From contig NZ_SCVD01000001.1 in assembly GCF_004297125.1 (NCBI RefSeq), positions 124,001 to 188,000 on the forward strand: a stretch of 64,000 nucleotides of DNA, written 5' to 3'. The notes beneath the pieces are model-generated. The model had not been told where the DNA came from, ran no database searches, and worked only from the letters and a program-made list of their open reading frames with translations. Made by a program: the position numbers and the translations under genes. The DNA is from Phenylobacterium sp. (GTDB lineage Bacteria > Pseudomonadota > Alphaproteobacteria > Caulobacterales > Caulobacteraceae). Shown piece after piece: positions 34,978 to 43,099 of the stretch. How positions within the stretch are numbered: position 1 is the first letter of the stretch; each line of letters starts with the position of its first letter.

Positions 34978-36155
34978 TAGCGCGACAGCTCCTTCATCGC
35001 CTTTTCCAGCCCGTCGATGGTCAGCGGGTACATCCGGTCGCCCATCAGCTGCTTCATCACCCCGATCGAGGGCGTGTAGTCCCAATGGCGCTCGGCGGTC
35101 GGGTTCAGCCAGACCATGCGTTCGTAGATCTGCGAGACACGGTCCATCCAGATCGCGCCGGCTTCCTCGTTCCAGTGCTCCACCGAACCACCCGGATAGG
35201 TGATCTCGTAGGGGCTCATGGTGGCGTCGCCCACGAAGATGACTTTGTAGTCGTGGGGGAACTTGTGGAGGATGTCCCAGGTGTTCAGCTTCTCGGCGTG
35301 ACGGCGCCGATTGTCCTTCCACACGCTCTCATAGAGGCAGTTGTGGAAGTAGTAGAACTCCATGTTCTTGAACTCGGAACGCGCGGCCGAGAACAGCTCC
35401 TCGCAGACCTTGATGTGCCCGTCCATCGAGCCGCCGATGTCGAAGAAGATCAGCACGCTGATCTTGTTGCGGCGCTCGGGCCGCAGGTTGATGTCCAGAT
35501 AGCCCTTCTCGGCCGTGCCCTTGATGGTCGCGCCCATGTCGAGCTCTTCGGCCGACCCGTCGCGGACCCATTTGCGCAGGCGGCGCAGCGCCATCTTGAT
35601 GTTGCGGGTGCCCAACTCGACGCTGTCGTCGAGGTTCTTGTACTCGCGCTTGTCCCAGACCTTGATCGCCCGGCCGTGGCGGCCCTTGTCCTGGCCGATC
35701 CGGATGCCCTCGGGGTGATAGCCGTTGGCGCCGAAGGGCGAGGTGCCGCCGGTGCCGATGGCCTTGTTGCCGCCCTCGTGGCGTTCCTTCTGCTCGCGCA
35801 TGCGCTCGGCCAGCGCTTCCATCAGCTTGTCGAAGCCGCCCATGGCCTCGATCTGCGCCTTCTCTTCCTCGGTCAGGAACTTCTCGGAGATCTTCCGCAG
35901 CCATTCGGCCGGGATGTCGGCCGCCAGGTCCGGGCTGTCCATCTTCTCCAGGCCCTTGAAGACGTGGCTGAAGACCCGGTCGAACTTGTCGATGTTCTTC
36001 TCGTCCTTCACCAGGGCCGAGCGCGACAGGTAGTAGAAGTCGTCGACCGAGCGGTCGATGACCTGCTTGTCCATCGCCTCCATGAGGATGAGGTATTCCT
36101 TCAGCGTCACGGGCACCTTGGCCCCGCGAAGCTCGGTGAAGAAGCGCATGAACAT
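34977..36155 (-). CDS. VWA domain protein (CoxE-like)
   Basis: A 392-residue protein with an acidic/charged N-terminal region and a C-terminal von Willebrand A domain. The MIDAS motif reads FFDIGGSMDG (DxGGS), as in CoxE-type VWA proteins, rather than DxSGS. CoxE/MoxR partners act as AAA+ metallochaperones that mature metalloenzymes, but no MoxR gene lies in this window. Start options are ATG 36155 and ATG 36149. A GTTC-N7-GTTC box lies 145 bp upstream. Confidence 0.85.
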   Translation of the reverse strand: MFMRFFTELRGAKVPVTLKEYLILMEAMDKQVIDRSVDDFYYLSRSALVKDEKNIDKFDRVFSHVFKGLEKMDSPDLAADIPAEWLRKISEKFLTEEEKAQIEAMGGFDKLMEALAERMREQKERHEGGNKAIGTGGTSPFGANGYHPEGIRIGQDKGRHGRAIKVWDKREYKNLDDSVELGTRNIKMALRRLRKWVRDGSAEELDMGATIKGTAEKGYLDINLRPERRNKISVLIFFDIGGSMDGHIKVCEELFSAARSEFKNMEFYYFHNCLYESVWKDNRRRHAEKLNTWDILHKFPHDYKVIFVGDATMSPYEITYPGGSVEHWNEEAGAIWMDRVSQIYERMVWLNPTAERHWDYTPSIGVMKQLMGDRMYPLTIDGLEKAMKELSR

Positions 36156-36299
36156 GGGCGGCCCGCGTCGAACGTCTGTTTGAACGCTGAGGATGGGGCG
36201 GGGGGGATCGGATGTCCAGTGCGGTGGGGGCGGTGCGGCGTTCGGGCGGGCGTGGACGGCGAGTGGCGGTTGACCTGCGCCGCTGGCTGCTCGACATAT

Positions 36300-36314
36300 G
36301 TTCACATTTTGTTC
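36300..36314. promoter_or_regulatory. LexA (SOS) box GTTC-N7-GTTC
   Basis: GTTC (36300-36303) and GTTC (36311-36314) are separated by seven bases (ACATTTT), the exact alphaproteobacterial LexA consensus. It lies upstream of the VWA gene (leftward) and next to a structured tRNA-like segment (rightward). Which transcript it controls is unclear. Confidence 0.65.
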
Positions 36315-36324
36315 TTTACTTGCG

Positions 36325-36409
36325 GTCGTCTGGGGTATAGCGAAGTCCCGACGCGGAGCACGTCGGGACCACAACCCTGCGAGTTGGGTTCAAATTCCCG
36401 GGCGACGAC
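36325..36409 (+). other. tRNA-like structured segment
   Basis: An outer 6-bp stem (GTCGTC 36325-36330 with GACGAC 36404-36409) encloses a perfect 9-bp hairpin GTCCCGACG/CGTCGGGAC (36345-36353/36361-36369) and a T-arm-like GGGTTCAAATTCCC (36386-36399). It resembles a degraded tRNA, with GGGGTATAGCGAAG at the 5' side. The stem lengths and missing C61 mean it is not a functional canonical tRNA. The downstream HTH gene stop lies inside the T-arm-like part. Confidence 0.4.
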
Positions 36410-36641
36410 GTAGGCGCCGGCTCAGGTTTGATGGGTCGATCCCCAGCGCATGTGCCGCCATTCGCAGGCTGCCATGCTCTCGAATTGCTTCTCGATACCC
36501 CTTAATCACCGTGCCTTCGCGGGCCATGATTTCCTCCTCAGCCGCCTGCATCGCCCTAAGCCGATCGGAAATTCCCGGAGACTGGCGACGCGGGAATTGC
36601 ACCTTCCCGGTCTTCAGCTTGGCGACGGTCGATCTAGGCAA
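36390..36641 (-). CDS. Small HTH protein, possibly 5'-truncated
   Basis: An 83-residue frame from a TTG at 36641. Its C-terminal half, GSLRMAAHALGIDPSNLSRRLRRR, is a good Fis-like helix-turn-helix. The same frame stays open upstream to about 36766 and reads LAAASAKFGDAAVGRATGLPRSTVAKLKTGK, a second HTH, but no ATG or GTG start is present there. Either translation starts at an unusual codon or the N-terminus has been lost. The stop codon lies within a tRNA-like segment, which might mark an old insertion. Function unknown. Confidence 0.45.
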   Translation of the reverse strand: MPRSTVAKLKTGKVQFPRRQSPGISDRLRAMQAAEEEIMAREGTVIKGYREAIREHGSLRMAAHALGIDPSNLSRRLRRRPGI

Positions 36642-36765
36642 GCCGGTCGCTCGCCCAACCGCGGCGTCGCCAAACTTGGCCGAAGCCGCGGCAAGAGCCG
36701 CTTGCAGGCCTGCGGTCGGTGGCTGAGGGCGCCGACACCGGACGACGCGAGATGCGACCCCGCCG

Positions 36766-36936
36766 CTACCCCTTCGGCTTCAGGTCCGGCCTCGACGCCA
36801 GGAACGCCGCGCGTTCCGACGCCGTCAGCACCTTGGCCTTCTTCTGGCGGGAGACCTTGGGCGTGGGCGGGGCGTAGACGCCCGACTTCGGCGAGCCGCC
36901 CTTGAGGTCGGAGAGGCGCTTGATCGGGGGTTTCAT
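36766..36936 (-). CDS. Small basic protein (56 residues)
   Basis: A 56-residue ORF starting at ATG 36936 and ending TAG at 36766. The product is Lys/Pro/Ser-rich (MKPPIKRLSDLKGGSPKS… ending FLASRPDLKPKG) and likely disordered. A purine-rich GAGAGG run lies about 10 bases upstream. Its stop defines the upstream limit of the open HTH frame next to it. Not recognised as a known family. Confidence 0.5.
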   Translation of the reverse strand: MKPPIKRLSDLKGGSPKSGVYAPPTPKVSRQKKAKVLTASERAAFLASRPDLKPKG

Positions 36937-37009
36937 GGGAGGTCGCCTCTCGCGATGCGCCGGGCGGCCCGGATCGGCGACCTCCTTGGCATATTCCGAG
37001 CGCCGGCGC

Positions 37010-38002
37010 TCAGCCCTTCTCGCTGTCGAGGTGCGCCATCTGGGCCTCGGCGTAGCGCATGCCCGCGACGGCCTCCTGGGGGGCGGCGGCTTCCAGGGCG
37101 GCGAGGGTCTCCGAAGATAGGGGCCGGTCCAGGGCGCCCAGGGCCTCGGCCAGGCGGTCGCGCCGGCGCGCGCCGATGAGGGGGACGATGTCGTCGCCCT
37201 GGGCGGCGACCCAGGCGATGGCGGCCTGGGCGGGGGTGAGGCCGGCGGCTTCGGCGATGGGGCGAAGGGCGTCGGCGAGGGCCAGGTTCTTCTGGAGGTT
37301 CTCGCCCTGGAAGCGGGGGCTGTGGGCGCGGAAGTCGCCCTGGGCGCTGAAGTCGGTGGTGTTGCCGCCGATCAGGCCCCGGCTCAGCACGCCATAGGCG
37401 GTGACGCCGATGCCCAGCTCGCGGCAGGTATTGAGGACCCCGCCCTCGATGCCGCGGGACATCAGGCTGTATTCGATCTGGAGGTCGGCGATGGGATGGA
37501 CGGCGGCGGCGCGCCGGATCGTGTCCGAGCCCACTTCGGACAGGCCGATGTGGCGGACGTAGCCGGCCTGGACCATCTCGGCGATGGCGCCGACGGTGTC
37601 CTCGATCGGGGTGTTCGGGTCGAGGCGGGCCGGGCGGTAGATGTCGATGTGATCCACGCCCAGGCGCTGCAGGCTGTAGCAGAGCGCGGTCTTGAGCGCG
37701 TTGGGGCTGGCGTCGAAGCCGATCCAGGCTCCGGTGGGGGTGCGCTGGGCGCCGAACTTAACGCTGAGGACGACCTCGTCGCGGCGGTGGTCCTTCAGGG
37801 CCTCGCCGATCAGCATCTCGTTGTGGCCCATGCCGTAGAAGTCGCCGGTGTCGATCAGGGTGACGCCGGCCTCGATGGCCGCGTGGATCGTCGCCAGGCT
37901 CTCGGCGCGGTCGGAGGGGCCGTACATGCCCGACATCCCCATGGCGCCCAGGCCGATGGCGGATACTTCGGGGCCGGTGGTTCCAAGTCTGCGGGTCTGC
38001 AT
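37010..38002 (-). CDS. Aldo/keto reductase paralogue with altered tetrad
   Basis: A 330-residue reductase, same length as the copy at 1168 and divergent from a LysR gene in the same way. Tetrad residues Asp51, Tyr56 and Lys82 are present, but the His position is Ala in IDIYRPARLDPN (first copy: YQHRVDPN). This subgroup is widespread, so the enzyme may still reduce carbonyls by using Tyr alone, or may have different substrates. ATG 38002 gives MQTRRLGTTG. Confidence 0.9.
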   Translation of the reverse strand: MQTRRLGTTGPEVSAIGLGAMGMSGMYGPSDRAESLATIHAAIEAGVTLIDTGDFYGMGHNEMLIGEALKDHRRDEVVLSVKFGAQRTPTGAWIGFDASPNALKTALCYSLQRLGVDHIDIYRPARLDPNTPIEDTVGAIAEMVQAGYVRHIGLSEVGSDTIRRAAAVHPIADLQIEYSLMSRGIEGGVLNTCRELGIGVTAYGVLSRGLIGGNTTDFSAQGDFRAHSPRFQGENLQKNLALADALRPIAEAAGLTPAQAAIAWVAAQGDDIVPLIGARRRDRLAEALGALDRPLSSETLAALEAAAPQEAVAGMRYAEAQMAHLDSEKG

Positions 38003-38061
38003 GGGGTCGTCTCCTTCGTGGTGCGAGACATCTACGCCTGGGCATTCGTCGCGATAATCGG

Positions 38062-38099
38062 CATTGTTCCGCACGAACTGTACGGAAAATCGAACAATG
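38062..38099. promoter_or_regulatory. Divergent LysR operator candidate
   Basis: TTCCG (38067-38071) and CGGAA (38083-38087) are separated by 11 bases, matching the T-N11-A LysR box form. An outer inverted repeat CATTGTTC (38062-38069) / GAACAATG (38092-38099) surrounds it. The site lies between the divergent AKR and LysR starts and fits autoregulation. Confidence 0.55.
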
Positions 38100-38990
38100 G
38101 ACCGGCCCGACCTCTATGCGCTGGACGGCTTCGCGGCGGTGGCGCGCCACCGCAACTTCCGGCGGGCCGCCGTCGAGCGCGGGGTCTCGGCCTCGACGCT
38201 GAGCCAGACGGTGCGCGAGCTGGAGGCGCGGATGGGCGTGCGGCTGTTGAACCGCACCACCCGCAGCGTCGCCCTGACCGACGCCGGGGCGGCGCTGCTG
38301 GAGCGGCTGCAGCCGGCGCTGATGGAGATCGGGGAGGCGGTGGCCGAGGCGCGCTCGGCCCAGGCTCAGCCGCAGGGGGCCTTGCGGATCAACGCGCCGG
38401 AGCCGGCCATCGAGCACGTGCTGGCGCCGATGATGGGGGCGTTCCTGGCGGCCTATCCCCAGGTGCGGCTGGAGGTGACGGGCGAGACGGCGCTGGTGGA
38501 CATCGTGGCCGGCGGCTTCGACGCGGGCGTGCGCTGGGGCGAGAGCCTGGCGCAGGACATGGTGGCGGTGTCGCTGGGGCCGCCGCAGCGGTTCGTCCTG
38601 GCAGCCGCGCCGGCGCTGATCGCGCGGGTGGGGACGCCGCAGCATCCGCGCGATCTGCTGGAGCTGCCGTGCGTTCGGGTCCGTTTCCCGAGCGGCGCGG
38701 AGCCGGCGTGGGAGTTCGAGAAGGACGGCGAGGAGTTGCGAATTTCGCCGCCGGCGCGGATCGTCTCGACCAGCCCGGCGCTGCTGATGCAGGCGATGCT
38801 GGACGGGGCGGGGTTCGGGACGCCGTTCGAAGAGGCGGCGCGGCCGCACATTGCGGCGGGGCGGCTGGTGGAGGTGCTGGCCGACTGGTCCGAGGTGTTC
38901 CCCGGGCCGTTCCTCTACTACCCCAGCCGCCGGACCATGCCGTCGCCGCTGCGGGCGTTCGTGGATTTCGTGCAGGCGTGGCGGGGGTAG
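38097..38990 (+). CDS. LysR-family transcriptional regulator
   Basis: A 297-residue LysR protein with the HTH at residues 1-65 (GFAAVARHRNFRRAAVERGVSASTLSQTVRELEARMGVRLLNRTTRSVALTDAG) and a LysR substrate-binding domain. The ATG 38097 is preceded by GAACA and is part of an inverted repeat. It is divergent from the aldo/keto reductase at 37010-38002, so it probably controls that gene. It is a paralogue of the regulator at 154-1068. Confidence 0.92.
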   Translation: MDRPDLYALDGFAAVARHRNFRRAAVERGVSASTLSQTVRELEARMGVRLLNRTTRSVALTDAGAALLERLQPALMEIGEAVAEARSAQAQPQGALRINAPEPAIEHVLAPMMGAFLAAYPQVRLEVTGETALVDIVAGGFDAGVRWGESLAQDMVAVSLGPPQRFVLAAAPALIARVGTPQHPRDLLELPCVRVRFPSGAEPAWEFEKDGEELRISPPARIVSTSPALLMQAMLDGAGFGTPFEEAARPHIAAGRLVEVLADWSEVFPGPFLYYPSRRTMPSPLRAFVDFVQAWRG

Positions 38991-39013
38991 GGGCGCTGAA
39001 GGCGCCGTCTAGT

Positions 39014-39114
39014 TTGTCCACGAACCACACGAACCACACGAACCACACGAACAGGCCTCGCCTGGATCAAGCGCGGTGGCTTCCCGATCACTGTTCGTGT
39101 GGTTCGTGGACGAA
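39014..39114. repeat. Tandem 9-bp and inverted repeat between convergent genes
   Basis: The left arm (39016-39053) is a 9-bp unit CGAACCACA repeated three times plus CGAAC. The right arm (39091-39114) is the inverted counterpart: GTCCACGAACCACACGAAC pairs with GTTCGTGTGGTTCGTGGAC. Both arms can fold in more than one register. The element lies between the LysR stop (38990) and the recombinase stop (39146), where a bidirectional terminator would be expected. No T-tail is seen. Confidence 0.7.
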
Positions 39115-39145
39115 TCCCCTTGGCGCTGGCGCGCCGTGGCGGCCC

Positions 39146-39640
39146 TCAGGCCTCGGCCGCCTCCACCGCCTTCAGCTTGCGCCAGACGGTCATGCGGGAG
39201 ACGCCCAGGCGGCGGGCGATCTCCACCGGGCCGACGCCGGCGCGCTGGAGGGCGAAGATCTCGTGGGTCGCGGCGGCCTGGCGGCGCCGGCGGCCGGGGC
39301 CGGCGGGCTCCAGCTCGGCCACCGCCTCGACTACCGCGCGCAAGGCCTGGCCGCGGTCGCCCTGGCTGGTGAGCGCGGGTTCCAGCACCGACAGGCTGGC
39401 GCCGCGCGCCTCGAGCCGGTCCAGCGCATCCAGCAGGCCACGTCCGCTGAGCGCGAGCCGGTCCAGCCGCGTGACGACCAGCTGATCGCCGGCGCCGATG
39501 AAATCCAGGATCGAGCCGAGGGCATGGCCGCCGGCCCCGGGCTCCTCGGCCCGGACGACCTGGCAGCCCGCCGCCTTCAGGGCCGCGGTGTCGTCGTTCG
39601 CGGTCGCGTCGCGCAACCGAACGTAGCCGATCCTCAGCAT
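39146..39640 (-). CDS. Serine-recombinase-like protein lacking catalytic serine
   Basis: A 164-residue protein with a resolvase-like N-terminal domain and a C-terminal HTH (IFALQRAGVGPVEIARRLGVSRMTVWRKLK). The catalytic region reads IGYVRLRDATAND, where resolvases have YARVST with the catalytic Ser, and TRLDRLALSG keeps only one of the usual Arg residues; the AERxR end of the domain is replaced by AELEPAG. It is probably inactive as a recombinase and may be a domesticated DNA-binding protein. ATG 39640 preferred over an upstream TTG. Confidence 0.8.
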   Translation of the reverse strand: MLRIGYVRLRDATANDDTAALKAAGCQVVRAEEPGAGGHALGSILDFIGAGDQLVVTRLDRLALSGRGLLDALDRLEARGASLSVLEPALTSQGDRGQALRAVVEAVAELEPAGPGRRRRQAAATHEIFALQRAGVGPVEIARRLGVSRMTVWRKLKAVEAAEA

Positions 39641-39761
39641 CCCCACCCGCCGATATTTCAAGAGCTCAACCTTCGACGGCTAAGGTCCCAAATGGCGGCG
39701 CCCGCGCCAAGACGGCTTGAGGTTAAATCGAAGCAATGAAAGGCGGTCGAACGGGGTCAAC

Positions 39762-40334
39762 TTAGGCGAAATTGTGTCGATCTTCGGCCAGTTGCGACGC
39801 CTGCTTGGAAAAACTCTCCCCCGACCGGCGAAGGATGAATTCGCGGTCCACGGTCTCCCCGACCTGGAATCCGTACTCGCCGACCCTGGCGAAGCCGTGC
39901 CGCTCGTAGAAGCGCAGGGCGCCGTGGTTCTCGGACCAGACCCCGATCCAGACGTCGCGCGGCCCGGACGACTGGAGCCAGGCCATGACCTCGGCGAACA
40001 GCGCCTTGCCCAGGCCGCCGCCCTGGCGATCTTTGCGGAAGTAGATGCGCTTCAGTTCGCCGCACGCGGGCGTGACCGCCTGGTGGGGCAGGGCGCAGGG
40101 GCCCGCCAGCGCATAGCCGATGGCCTCGCCGTCGGCCTCCACCAGCCACGAGGCCTTCGCCGGGTCGGCCAGGTCGGCGCGGGTGCGGTCCAGCCCGTAG
40201 GCCTCAGCCAGGAACGCCTCCAGGTCCGCGGGGGCGTAGAGATGCTCGAAGGTCTCGCGGAAGGTGCGCTCGCCCAGGGCGGCCAGGGTCTCGGCGTCGG
40301 CGGGCCCCGCGCGGCGGATGACGGGTTCGCTCAT
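39762..40334 (-). CDS. GNAT-family N-acetyltransferase
   Basis: A 190-residue GNAT enzyme. Motif A is LKRIYFRKDRQGGGLGKALF, and motif B is WSENHGALRFYERHGFARVGEY. These are typical of small-molecule acetyltransferases with an EhfA/PhnO-like pattern. It ends just before a gap that contains no gene, and starts 33 bp from the divergent HDAC-like gene. Substrate unknown. Confidence 0.88.
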   Translation of the reverse strand: MSEPVIRRAGPADAETLAALGERTFRETFEHLYAPADLEAFLAEAYGLDRTRADLADPAKASWLVEADGEAIGYALAGPCALPHQAVTPACGELKRIYFRKDRQGGGLGKALFAEVMAWLQSSGPRDVWIGVWSENHGALRFYERHGFARVGEYGFQVGETVDREFILRRSGESFSKQASQLAEDRHNFA

Positions 40335-40367
40335 GGGCGTCGCGCGAAGTTGGGATAGGATCGGGGC

Positions 40368-41291
40368 ATGACGATCGCGCTTTACACCCATCAGGACATG
40401 TTCGACCACCGTCCGGGCGAGGGCCACCCGGAGCGGCCCGAGCGGCTGCGGGCCGTCCTTGACGCGCTCGACGATGCGACCCTGGACCTCGCGCCGCAGG
40501 ACGCCCCGGTCGTGGAGCCCGCGGACCTGCTGCTGGCCCACGACCCGTCCTATGTGGCGATGATCGAGCGGGTCGCGCCGATCAGCGGACGAAAGGTGCT
40601 GGACGCCGACACGTACATGTCGGCCGGCAGCCTGACCGCCGCCCGGCGCGCGGCCGGCGCGGTGGTCCAGGCCGCGCGCGACGTGGCCGCGGGTCGGACG
40701 CAGCGGGCCTTCTGCGCGGTGCGCCCGCCGGGGCACCACGCCGAACCGGGCCTGCCCATGGGCTTCTGCATCTTCTCGAACGTGGCGATCGCGGCGCTGG
40801 CGGCCCAGGCCGCCGGGCTGGCCCGGGTGGCGGTGGTGGACTTCGACGTCCACCACGGCAACGGCACCCAGGCCGCGCTCGCGGGGCGGCCGGGGACCTT
40901 CCTGGCCTCGATCCAGCAGTGGCCCATGTGGCCCGGCAGCGGCCACCCCGACGAACCGGTCCCGGCCAACATCGCCAACGCCGTCTCGCCGGAAGGCGCG
41001 CCGGTGGAAGTCTGGCGACGGGCCTTCGAGGGGCTGATGGACAAGGTGGACGCCTTCGCCCCCGACCTGATCCTGATCTCGGCCGGTTTCGACGCCCACC
41101 GGCGCGACCCCATCGGCGGCGCGGGCCAGAACCTGGAGGAGGCCGACTTCGCCTGGGCCACCCGCGCCATCGCCTCGGTCGCCAACCGGCGCGCCAAGGG
41201 TCGGGTTGTGTCGTCGCTTGAGGGCGGGTACGACCTCGAAGCTCTGGGCCGCTCGGCGCTCGCGCACGTGAGGGCCCTTGGCGAGGGGTAG
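40368..41291 (+). CDS. Histone-deacetylase-family hydrolase
   Basis: A 307-residue member of the arginase/deacetylase superfamily (HDAC/acetylpolyamine amidohydrolase). Active-site segments are [21 protein letters not shown] (His pair) and [13 protein letters not shown] (Zn ligands Asp and His), with a further Asp in [18 protein letters not shown]. In bacteria the enzyme deacetylates polyamines or small amides; the true substrate is unknown. It starts 33 bp from the divergent GNAT gene. Confidence 0.92.
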   Translation: MTIALYTHQDMFDHRPGEGHPERPERLRAVLDALDDATLDLAPQDAPVVEPADLLLAHDPSYVAMIERVAPISGRKVLDADTYMSAGSLTAARRAAGAVVQAARDVAAGRTQRAFCAVRPPGHHAEPGLPMGFCIFSNVAIAALAAQAAGLARVAVVDFDVHHGNGTQAALAGRPGTFLASIQQWPMWPGSGHPDEPVPANIANAVSPEGAPVEVWRRAFEGLMDKVDAFAPDLILISAGFDAHRRDPIGGAGQNLEEADFAWATRAIASVANRRAKGRVVSSLEGGYDLEALGRSALAHVRALGEG

Positions 41292-41308
41292 GGTGCGTCT
41301 CCGGGACC

Positions 41309-41917
41309 ATGGCTAGCGACGTGAGCGACCACTCCGCGCCCTTGCGCCATGGCGCGATCATCCTCGCGCGTCACGGCGAACCCGCGCTGTCGCGCAAGGT
41401 GCTGCTGTCGGCCGACGAGTACCGAGAGTTCTGGGGCGCCTACGAAATCGGCGGCATCCTACCCGGCCAGGCGCCGCCGGAGCGCTTGCGCAAGTTCGTG
41501 GCGGAATGCGGCGCCCTGGTCTCCTCGACCCGCCTGCGCGCCATCGAGAGCGCCCGCACCATGGTGGGCGAGCGGGTGTTCGAACATCACGACATGCTGA
41601 TCGAGGCGCCGCTGCCGCCGCCGAGGTTCCCGTCCTGGATCAGACTCTCGCCCAAGCTCTGGGGGTTCATCGCCCGGGTCTGGTGGTGGTACTTCAACCA
41701 TCACGAGGGGCAGGAGACCCGCGCGGAAGCCGAGGCCCGCGCCGACCGCGCCGCCGCCCTGCTGATCGGACTGGCCGCCGGCGGTGACAACGTCGTGGTC
41801 CTGGCCCACGGCTTCTTCAACCACCTGATCGGCCGCTCGCTGAAGAAGCTCGGCTGGAAGCTGGTCGAGAGCGAGGGCTACAAATACTGGTCCATGCGGC
41901 GGTTCGAGCGGGGGTGA
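41309..41917 (+). CDS. Histidine phosphatase (phosphoglycerate-mutase-like)
   Basis: A 202-residue protein with the RHG signature AIILARHGEPALSRK and a later His in VVVLAHGFFNHLIG. Between the two there is an insertion rich in Trp/Phe (GFIARVWWWYFNHHEG). The family hydrolyses phosphomonoesters; this one has no kinase partner nearby. It lies 17 bp after the HDAC-like gene and may be co-transcribed with it and the following xseB-ispA-dxs operon. Confidence 0.85.
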   Translation: MASDVSDHSAPLRHGAIILARHGEPALSRKVLLSADEYREFWGAYEIGGILPGQAPPERLRKFVAECGALVSSTRLRAIESARTMVGERVFEHHDMLIEAPLPPPRFPSWIRLSPKLWGFIARVWWWYFNHHEGQETRAEAEARADRAAALLIGLAAGGDNVVVLAHGFFNHLIGRSLKKLGWKLVESEGYKYWSMRRFERG

Positions 41918-41963
41918 GGGATGGGAGTGGACCCCGACTTTCCGCGCCACTAAACATCGAACC

Positions 41964-42206
41964 ATGTCCGAACCCGCCGACATCTCCGCCATGACCTTCG
42001 AGACCGCGCTGTCGGAGCTCGAACAGATCGTCGCGCGGCTGGAATCGGGGCAGGCGCCGCTCGAGGATTCCATCCGCATGTACGAGCGGGGCGCGGCGCT
42101 GAAGGCGCATTGCGAGACGCGGCTGGAAGCGGCCCGCCTCAGGGTCGAGAAGATCGTGATGGGCGCGGGCGGCGCGCCGGGCGTAGAACCGGCCGAGTTC
42201 AGCTGA
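41964..42206 (+). CDS. xseB: Exodeoxyribonuclease VII small subunit
   Basis: An 80-residue protein with the standard XseB pattern [36 protein letters not shown]. It associates with XseA to degrade single-stranded DNA. The xseB-ispA-dxs order is conserved in alphaproteobacteria. Its stop overlaps the ispA start (TGATG). The large subunit gene is not present in this window. Confidence 0.93.
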   Translation: MSEPADISAMTFETALSELEQIVARLESGQAPLEDSIRMYERGAALKAHCETRLEAARLRVEKIVMGAGGAPGVEPAEFS

Positions 42207-43084
42207 TGGAACTGGCCCAGCGTGTGGCCGAGGCCGCGGACCTCGTCACCGTGGCCCTGGACGAGCTGCTGCCCCGCGCCGACGGCCCGGAGAGCCGGCT
42301 GACCGAGGCGATGCGCTATGCGGCGCTGGGTCCGGGCAAGCGGCTGCGCACCTTCTTTGCGCTGGAAACCGGCCGGATGTTCGACCTGGACGAGACCTAC
42401 GTCCTCCGGGCCGCCTGCGCGCTGGAATGCATCCACGCCTACAGCCTGGTCCACGACGACCTGCCGTGCATGGACGACGACAAGATGCGGCGGGGACAGC
42501 CCACCGTGCATGTGGCCTATGACGAGATGACCGCGGTGCTGGCGGGCGACGCGCTACAGGCCGCGGCGTTCGAGATCCTGGCCCACCCGGACACCCATCC
42601 CGACGGCAACGTCCGCGCCGAGCTGGTCGCCCGGCTGGCCCTGGCTGCCGGCGCGCGGGGCATGGTGGGCGGCCAGATGATCGACATGCTGGGCGTGCGC
42701 GAGGACCTGGGCGGGGTGGCCCGGATGCAGCGGCTGAAGACCGGCGCCCTCATCGCCTGCGCCTTCGAACTGCCGCTGGTGCTGGCGCGCGCGATGGACG
42801 CCGAGCGCTCGGCGCTGATGGCCTTCGCCCATGACCTGGGGCTGGCCTACCAGATCGTCGACGACCTGCTGGACGCCGAGGGCGACGCCGAAACCATGGG
42901 CAAGGCGGCGGGCAAGGATGCGTCCGCCGGCAAGACCACCTTCGTCACCTTGCTGGGCGTCGACGCCGCCCGCGAGCGCCTGGGTCTGCTCAAAACCCAG
43001 ACGAAATCCCACCTGGACCCGTTCGGCTCGCGGGCTGAATTGCTACGGTCCAGTGTCGATTTCGTGCTAGAGCGCCGCCAATAG
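42206..43084 (+). CDS. ispA: Farnesyl diphosphate synthase-type polyprenyl synthetase
   Basis: A 292-residue prenyltransferase. The first Asp-rich motif is [15 protein letters not shown] and the second is [14 protein letters not shown]; both bind Mg2+-diphosphates. It condenses DMAPP/GPP with IPP to farnesyl diphosphate. It is translationally coupled to xseB and followed by dxs, the first MEP-pathway gene, forming a small isoprenoid operon. Confidence 0.94.
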   Translation: MELAQRVAEAADLVTVALDELLPRADGPESRLTEAMRYAALGPGKRLRTFFALETGRMFDLDETYVLRAACALECIHAYSLVHDDLPCMDDDKMRRGQPTVHVAYDEMTAVLAGDALQAAAFEILAHPDTHPDGNVRAELVARLALAAGARGMVGGQMIDMLGVREDLGGVARMQRLKTGALIACAFELPLVLARAMDAERSALMAFAHDLGLAYQIVDDLLDAEGDAETMGKAAGKDASAGKTTFVTLLGVDAARERLGLLKTQTKSHLDPFGSRAELLRSSVDFVLERRQ

Positions 43085-43099
43085 TTGAGGACTGCCGCG

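Noticed and set aside
35329-36297. Leftward frame starting 3 bp after the SOS box
   Set aside because: It overlaps the CoxE-like gene in another frame and has an Arg/His-rich low-complexity sequence without a domain.
36325-36409. Functional tRNA gene
   Set aside because: Stems do not give a canonical cloverleaf: the central hairpin is 9 bp, position 61 is not C and the 7-bp acceptor does not pair fully.
39014-39060. CRISPR-like tandem repeat
   Set aside because: The 9-bp units are contiguous without spacers, so this is a microsatellite-type tandem repeat, not a CRISPR array.
39090-39106. SOS box in the repeat right arm
   Set aside because: The GTTC motifs are five bases apart, not seven.
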